A DNA stretch of 64,000 bases from Leucobacter weissii (GTDB taxonomy: Bacteria; Actinomycetota; Actinomycetes; Actinomycetales; Microbacteriaceae): positions 372,001-436,000 of the forward strand of contig NZ_JAGDYM010000004.1 of the NCBI RefSeq assembly GCF_017565745.1, written 5' to 3'. The notes below the pieces were generated by a model, which did no database searches, was not told where the DNA came from, and worked only from the letters and a program-made list of their open reading frames with translations. Position numbers and translations under genes: made by a program. Positions 60,286-64,000 of this stretch are shown here, in pieces; position 1 is the first letter of the stretch, and each line of letters starts with the position of its first letter.

Positions 60286-61110
60286 CTAGTCCGCGATCCC
60301 GCAGCCGCAGTCGGGGTGAGGCCGCACCGTGTCGCGCTCGAGCTCCGCCACGGGGAGCCCGTCGCGCACCGGCACGGTCACCCGGGTGCCGTCGTACTCG
60401 CGGCCGCCGACCCACCAGCGGAGTACGGTGGCGATGGCGAGCACGGCGGCGAACTCGGCACTCGCCAGGGTCTCGGCGGCGGGTGCTCCGCCGAGAAGCT
60501 GCGCGGCGAGGGCCGGCACCGCCGGATCGGCCTCCGAGTCGTGCAGGATCGCGCAGGTGTGACAGGGCCGGCCCCGTCCGCTCACGATCGGGCCGAGCCG
60601 CATGCTGCGATCCGTGAAGCGGAGGAGCAGTTGCGGCAGCCCGGAGGCCAGCAGGCGCCCGGCGCGGTGCGGGGCCTCGATGAACCGTTCGATCACGATC
60701 ACGAGGTCGAAGGGCTCGGCCCTCTCCGGGTGCCGGGAGCGGAACGGCGCGACCCGGCATCCCGCGCGGAGCAGCGCGGCACCCAGCTGCTCGGACGAGG
60801 CGCCGCCGCCCAGCAGGCCGATCCGCGGAGCCGGACGGACGATCGGCGGCGTAGGCGGGTCGAGGATCAGCGCGGATCCCAGTCGTTCCGAGACCTCGTG
60901 CCACTCGGCGCGGGTGGCGCCCGACTCGCGGACGGTCCGGCCGATGCGATCGCCCGGGATACCCGAGCGCAAGGCCGAGAGCAGGCGCTGAACAGCGGGG
61001 GAGGGCCGCGTGAATCGTGCTTCGGCGCGGTCGAAGCCGAGCCTGAGGGTGTTCTCGTCCTCCCAGCAGAGCGGCAGGGACGGATCGAGGCGGGCGTAGG
61101 ACGCTGTCAT
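60286..61110 (-). CDS. TOMM-cyclodehydratase-like (ThiF/Ocin-type) conserved protein
   Basis: The 274-residue protein resembles the bacteriocin cyclodehydratase domain family. It has an N-terminal winged-helix-like peptide-clamp region (YARLDPSLPLCWEDENTLRLGF), a Rossmann-like piece PRIGLLGGGASSEQLGAALLRAG near residue 108, and RPCHTCAIL plus the C-terminal CGCGIAD. The cysteines are typical zinc ligands of ThiF/E1 relatives. No precursor peptide, dehydrogenase or YcaO gene is present, so it is an orphan. As I recall, a homologue (Rv3196) sits next to uvrD2 and the zincin-like gene in mycobacteria. ATG at 61110. Confidence 0.72.
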   Translation of the reverse strand: MTASYARLDPSLPLCWEDENTLRLGFDRAEARFTRPSPAVQRLLSALRSGIPGDRIGRTVRESGATRAEWHEVSERLGSALILDPPTPPIVRPAPRIGLLGGGASSEQLGAALLRAGCRVAPFRSRHPERAEPFDLVIVIERFIEAPHRAGRLLASGLPQLLLRFTDRSMRLGPIVSGRGRPCHTCAILHDSEADPAVPALAAQLLGGAPAAETLASAEFAAVLAIATVLRWWVGGREYDGTRVTVPVRDGLPVAELERDTVRPHPDCGCGIAD

Positions 61111-61271
61111 GCGTCCACTCTGGCAGCGTCCGCGGTGCGGTCGTCGTTGTCCACAGCCCTGAGCCGCGGAGGCCGAGAACGTCACGCCCTCTCGCGACTG
61201 TGAGGGGCGAGTCCGGGGCAACTCGACGGTCGTGATTCCCGCCGTCCGGTGCCTCGCCCCGTCGCGAGGGC

Positions 61272-62723
61272 TCAGACCGGCGCGGGGCCGTCGTCCTCGG
61301 CGGGCGGAGTGCCGTCCGCGGGCGGGGGCAACTCGCCGTCGAGCAGCTTGGCGAGCTCGCGATCGAAGTCATCCGGCTCCTGCTCGCCCGGCTCGGCCCC
61401 GGCCAGCCCGAGCCGCTCGAGCAGTCTCGCCGGGTGGTCGAGCTCCTCGGCGGTCGGCAGCAGATCCGGATGCGCCCAGAGGCCGTCGCGCCTGGCCGCC
61501 CCGCCCCGCTCCTCGACCAGCCGCCAGACGGCCGCCGCCTCGCGCAGGCGGCGCGGCCTGAGCTCGAGCCCGACCAGCGTGCTGAAGGCGTGCTCGGCAG
61601 GGCAGCCGGTCGCGCGGCGGCGACGCACCATCTCGGCGATGGCATCCGCGCCAGGCAGACGGGTGACCGCGTCGGCGGTCACCACGTCGACCCAGCCGTC
61701 GACCAGGGCGAGCATCGTCTCCAGTCGCTCGTGCGCCGCGACCTGCTCCGGGGTCTTCGGCGGGATCAGCGCCCCGCTCGACACCAGGCGCTGCACCGCC
61801 TCGGTGTCCGAGGGGTCGATGTCCCGGGCCAGCTCCTCGATGCGGTGGGTATCGATCTTGGTGCCCCGCGCATACTCGGCGATCGCGGTGCTGAGGTGGA
61901 GCCTCAGCCATTTCGCATGCCGGAACAACCGCGCATGCGCCAGCTCCCGCACGGCGAGATAGAGGGTGACCGCCTCGGAGTCCTGCTCCAGTCCCTCGGC
62001 GAAGGACGCGACTCCGCTCGGGATGAGCACCCCGCCCTCCCTCCCGGGACCTGCGAAGAGGGGGATGCCCACATCCCCGCCGGCGGCCACCTCGCGGGAC
62101 AGCTTGCCCACGACCTGCCCGAGCTGAGTGGCGAAGAGGGCCCCGCCTACGCTGCGCAGCATCGGTCCGAAGCCTCCGACCGCGGTGCGGAGCTCTTCGG
62201 GGAGCTGATCGTCCAGCGCGTCCATGAGCGCATTCGAGATCGATTCGGCCACCGGCTCGGCCAGGCTGATCCAGGTGTCGACGGTCTGCTGCACCCATTC
62301 CACGCGGGTGAGGGTCCGCGGTGCGTCGGGGCTCTGGCCGACCTCGGTCGCCTCGTCGAGCCAGAGGCCGGCGACGGGGAAGGCGCGCAGGGCCGCAGCG
62401 CCGTCCTCGGCCGAGGACCCCTGCGCGGCCACCTCGATCGCGGTGCTCCTGGTGATGCCCCAGTCGATGCCCTCGCCAGGGCTCTGCATGGCCTGGCGCA
62501 GCGTGGCGAAGAGGCCCTGCAGCGAACCGGTGTCGCCGGGGAGGCCGGCGGCCTGGGCCAGGGCCGCGGGGTCGAAGCCGACCAGGCCGTTGCCGCCCTC
62601 CGCGGAGAGCAGATCCCTCAGCAGCCGCTGCAGCGCCTCGGCGTCGCCGCCGGGATCCGGCGCGCCCTCGTTCTCGCCGTCCTCGTCGGGGTGCGCGGCG
62701 TCGTCGGGATCGTTCTGGCTCAT
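61272..62723 (-). CDS. zincin-like metalloprotease family protein (DUF2342-like)
   Basis: The 483-residue protein belongs to the actinobacterial zinc-dependent metalloprotease family with a divergent motif. RELAHARLFRHAKWL (near residue 254) stands where HExxH is expected: E-L-A-H-A-R-L-F-R-H keeps one Glu and two His, while the first His is Arg. Flanking conserved regions are GWVDVVTADAVTRLPGADAIAEMVRRRR and LRPRRLREAAAVWRLVEERGG. The N-terminus is acidic and disordered. Protease activity is unproven. ATG 62723 follows TAGCGT by seven bases. Divergent from the PDZ-Lon gene. Confidence 0.85.
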   Translation of the reverse strand: MSQNDPDDAAHPDEDGENEGAPDPGGDAEALQRLLRDLLSAEGGNGLVGFDPAALAQAAGLPGDTGSLQGLFATLRQAMQSPGEGIDWGITRSTAIEVAAQGSSAEDGAAALRAFPVAGLWLDEATEVGQSPDAPRTLTRVEWVQQTVDTWISLAEPVAESISNALMDALDDQLPEELRTAVGGFGPMLRSVGGALFATQLGQVVGKLSREVAAGGDVGIPLFAGPGREGGVLIPSGVASFAEGLEQDSEAVTLYLAVRELAHARLFRHAKWLRLHLSTAIAEYARGTKIDTHRIEELARDIDPSDTEAVQRLVSSGALIPPKTPEQVAAHERLETMLALVDGWVDVVTADAVTRLPGADAIAEMVRRRRATGCPAEHAFSTLVGLELRPRRLREAAAVWRLVEERGGAARRDGLWAHPDLLPTAEELDHPARLLERLGLAGAEPGEQEPDDFDRELAKLLDGELPPPADGTPPAEDDGPAPV

Positions 62724-62736
62724 GTCCTCAACGCTA
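62724..62736 (-). promoter_or_regulatory. -10 box of a leaderless promoter for the zincin-like gene
   Basis: On the - strand TAGCGT (62736-62731) and seven bases precede the ATG at 62723. Confidence 0.5.
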
Positions 62737-62833
62737 CGGTATTCGACCCAGATTGTGCTGCTAGTGTCTCCGTTTCGGGAGGCGCTCCATTGCGCTTGCT
62801 GCGAACAGGACGAGAGCGCGAGGTGGGAGCCGG

Positions 62834-63904
62834 ATGGCGAAGCGAGGGGCCTGGCGCTGGTGGCTGGCGGCGGCGATGGCGGCCACGGCGATCCTCCTCG
62901 CTTCCACGACCCCGTCGCCCTACGCCATCCAGGCGCCGGGGCCGGTCGTCGACGTCTTCGGAACCATCGAGACCGAGGACGGCACCTTCGACGTGCTGCA
63001 GGTCGACGGGACCGAGACCTACGAGACCGCCGGCTCCCTGAACGTGCTGAGCGTCGTGATCTCCGGCAGCCCCGAGCACCCGGCGAGCTGGCTGCGCGTC
63101 CTGGGCGCGATGACGGATCCCACCAAGCAGATCCTCCCTCGGGAGGCGGTCTTCCCCGATGAGGTCTCCTCCGACGAGCGTACGCAGCAGAACGCCGAGC
63201 TCATGCTCTCCTCCCAGGCGACGGCCACGGCTGCGGCCCTGAACAAGCTGGGCACCCCGCCGCAGAGCACCGTCGTCGTCGCCGGCGTGTTCGAGGACGG
63301 GCCGGCGGTCGGCACGCTGCGCGAGGGGGATCTGCTGCTCGGCGTCGACGGGAAGGCCGTGTCGACCGTCGCGGAACTGCGAGCCGAGGTGGGGGATCGG
63401 GAGGCGGGCGACGCGGCGCTGCTGGAGGTCGAGCGCGAGGGGAGGCGGCTCGAGATATCGCTCGTCCCGGAGAGCCTCGACGGCAGCGGCGAGCTCATGC
63501 TCGGCGTCACCGCGGCACCGGAGCTCGATGTCCCGTTCGACGTCGAGCTGGAGCTCGACCGGATCGGCGGTCCGAGCGCCGGACTGGTCTTCGCGCTCGC
63601 CGTCTACGACCTGCTGACACCGGGTGAGCTCACCGGCGGGCTGGCGATCAGCGGCACCGGGACGATGGACGTCGACGGGACGGTCGGGCCCATCGGCGGG
63701 CTGTCGTCGAAACTGTGGGCGGCCGCCTCCGCGGGAACCGATCTCATGCTCATGCCGGTCGAGAACTGCGCGGACCTGCCCGAGCGCCTGCCCGCGGGCA
63801 TGAAGATCGTCCCGGTGGCGGATCTCGACGAGGCGGTCGAGGCGATCGGATCGGTCGCGGCGGGCGGCTCTGCGGCCGGAGTGGAGCGCTGCCGCGCGGG
63901 ATGA
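62834..63904 (+). CDS. PDZ and Lon-protease domain protein (YlbL-like)
   Basis: The 356-residue membrane-anchored protein has an N-terminal hydrophobic helix (about residues 8-26), a PDZ domain (about 140-215, VFEDGPAVGTLREGDLLLGVDG) and a C-terminal S16 Lon-type protease domain. The Ser is in GGPSAGLVFALAVYD and the Lys in GGLSSKLWAAASAG, which make the Ser-Lys dyad. Family members are secreted-side proteases such as B. subtilis YlbL and the mycobacterial Rv3194c type. Upstream TAGTGT at 62762-62767 may be its -10 box. It precedes the probable UPF0182 gene. Confidence 0.9.
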   Translation: MAKRGAWRWWLAAAMAATAILLASTTPSPYAIQAPGPVVDVFGTIETEDGTFDVLQVDGTETYETAGSLNVLSVVISGSPEHPASWLRVLGAMTDPTKQILPREAVFPDEVSSDERTQQNAELMLSSQATATAAALNKLGTPPQSTVVVAGVFEDGPAVGTLREGDLLLGVDGKAVSTVAELRAEVGDREAGDAALLEVEREGRRLEISLVPESLDGSGELMLGVTAAPELDVPFDVELELDRIGGPSAGLVFALAVYDLLTPGELTGGLAISGTGTMDVDGTVGPIGGLSSKLWAAASAGTDLMLMPVENCADLPERLPAGMKIVPVADLDEAVEAIGSVAAGGSAAGVERCRAG

Positions 63905-63976
63905 GGAGCGCGGTCCGCTGGGGGTATTGTCAGTAGCCCCCGATAGGGTTGGACGAACGCAAGTTTCGTTGCCCCG

Positions 63977-64000
63977 ATGGAGAGTACCCACGTGACCGAC
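63977..64000 (+). CDS. start of a probable UPF0182 membrane protein (truncated by the window)
   Basis: Only the first codons are present: ATG at 63977 or GTG at 63992 in the same frame, ending VTD at the window edge. In Actinobacteria the gene after the PDZ-Lon protease is usually a large UPF0182 membrane protein; the assignment is by neighbourhood only. Confidence 0.35.

Overview
The window is a high-GC, densely coded actinobacterial chromosome segment. The gene set and order fit the family Microbacteriaceae; a Leucobacter-like genus is my guess, held at low confidence. Supporting signs are the AdnAB recombinase pair, the DUF3107 and DUF3117 proteins, FdxA plus DapC, many GTG starts, and about twenty starts placed 6 or 7 bases after a TANNNT-like -10 box, which is the pattern of leaderless mRNAs. 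All names come from reading motifs and recalled family knowledge; no search was run.

Layout. 1-6.6 kb is a conserved housekeeping run: recG (5' end missing), coaD, a NYN-domain protein, the DUF177 (YceD) protein, rpmF, rnc, mutM and a GNAT acetyltransferase. 6.6-9.0 kb holds small metabolic genes, tRNA-Glu(CTC) and a membrane protein. 9.1-12.4 kb is argC, argJ and argB without the argD, argF, argR, argG and argH genes that usually follow.

12.7-25.6 kb is the most distinctive region, a monoderm type IV pilus locus. It encodes a major prepilin, two minor prepilins, a 538-residue PilX-like minor pilin with a beta-helix-like tail, prepilin peptidase, PilM, PilN, PilO, PilT and PilC on the + strand. 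PilB lies convergent on the - strand. It is preceded by a four-gene set: a DUF2510 protein, an MglA-like small GTPase and two Roadblock-like proteins. A divergent 858-residue LuxR-type ATPase regulator with a possible overlapping leader ORF follows. I read this as a pilus whose extension motor is transcribed with, or next to, a GTPase switch, while the retraction motor sits in the structural operon.

28.6-47.3 kb returns to core metabolism: fdxA-dapC, gltA, divergent dapD/dapE sharing one symmetrical -10 element, DUF3117, an O-methyltransferase with a duplicated 3' end, a Tat subunit, an mrp-DUF1003-CBS operon, a general stress protein, aminopeptidase P, a PHP phosphoesterase, SelO, a DEAD-box helicase, a ferritin-like protein and an RNA m5U methyltransferase. 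An array of seven exact 19-bp repeats lies between convergent genes at 47.36-47.50 kb.

47.5-64 kb is a DNA-repair block: DUF3107, adnA, adnB, a phosphotransferase-like protein, a NudC-like Nudix enzyme that has lost its zinc-ribbon cysteines, and a short UvrD2-like helicase. The order resembles mycobacterial adnA-adnB-nudC-uvrD2. A small accessory insert (58.7-60.28 kb: alpha/beta hydrolase, AbrB-like regulator with a 9-bp operator array, IS481 transposase remnant) separates it from a TOMM-cyclodehydratase-like gene, a zincin-like protein, a PDZ-Lon protein and the first codons of a probable UPF0182 gene.
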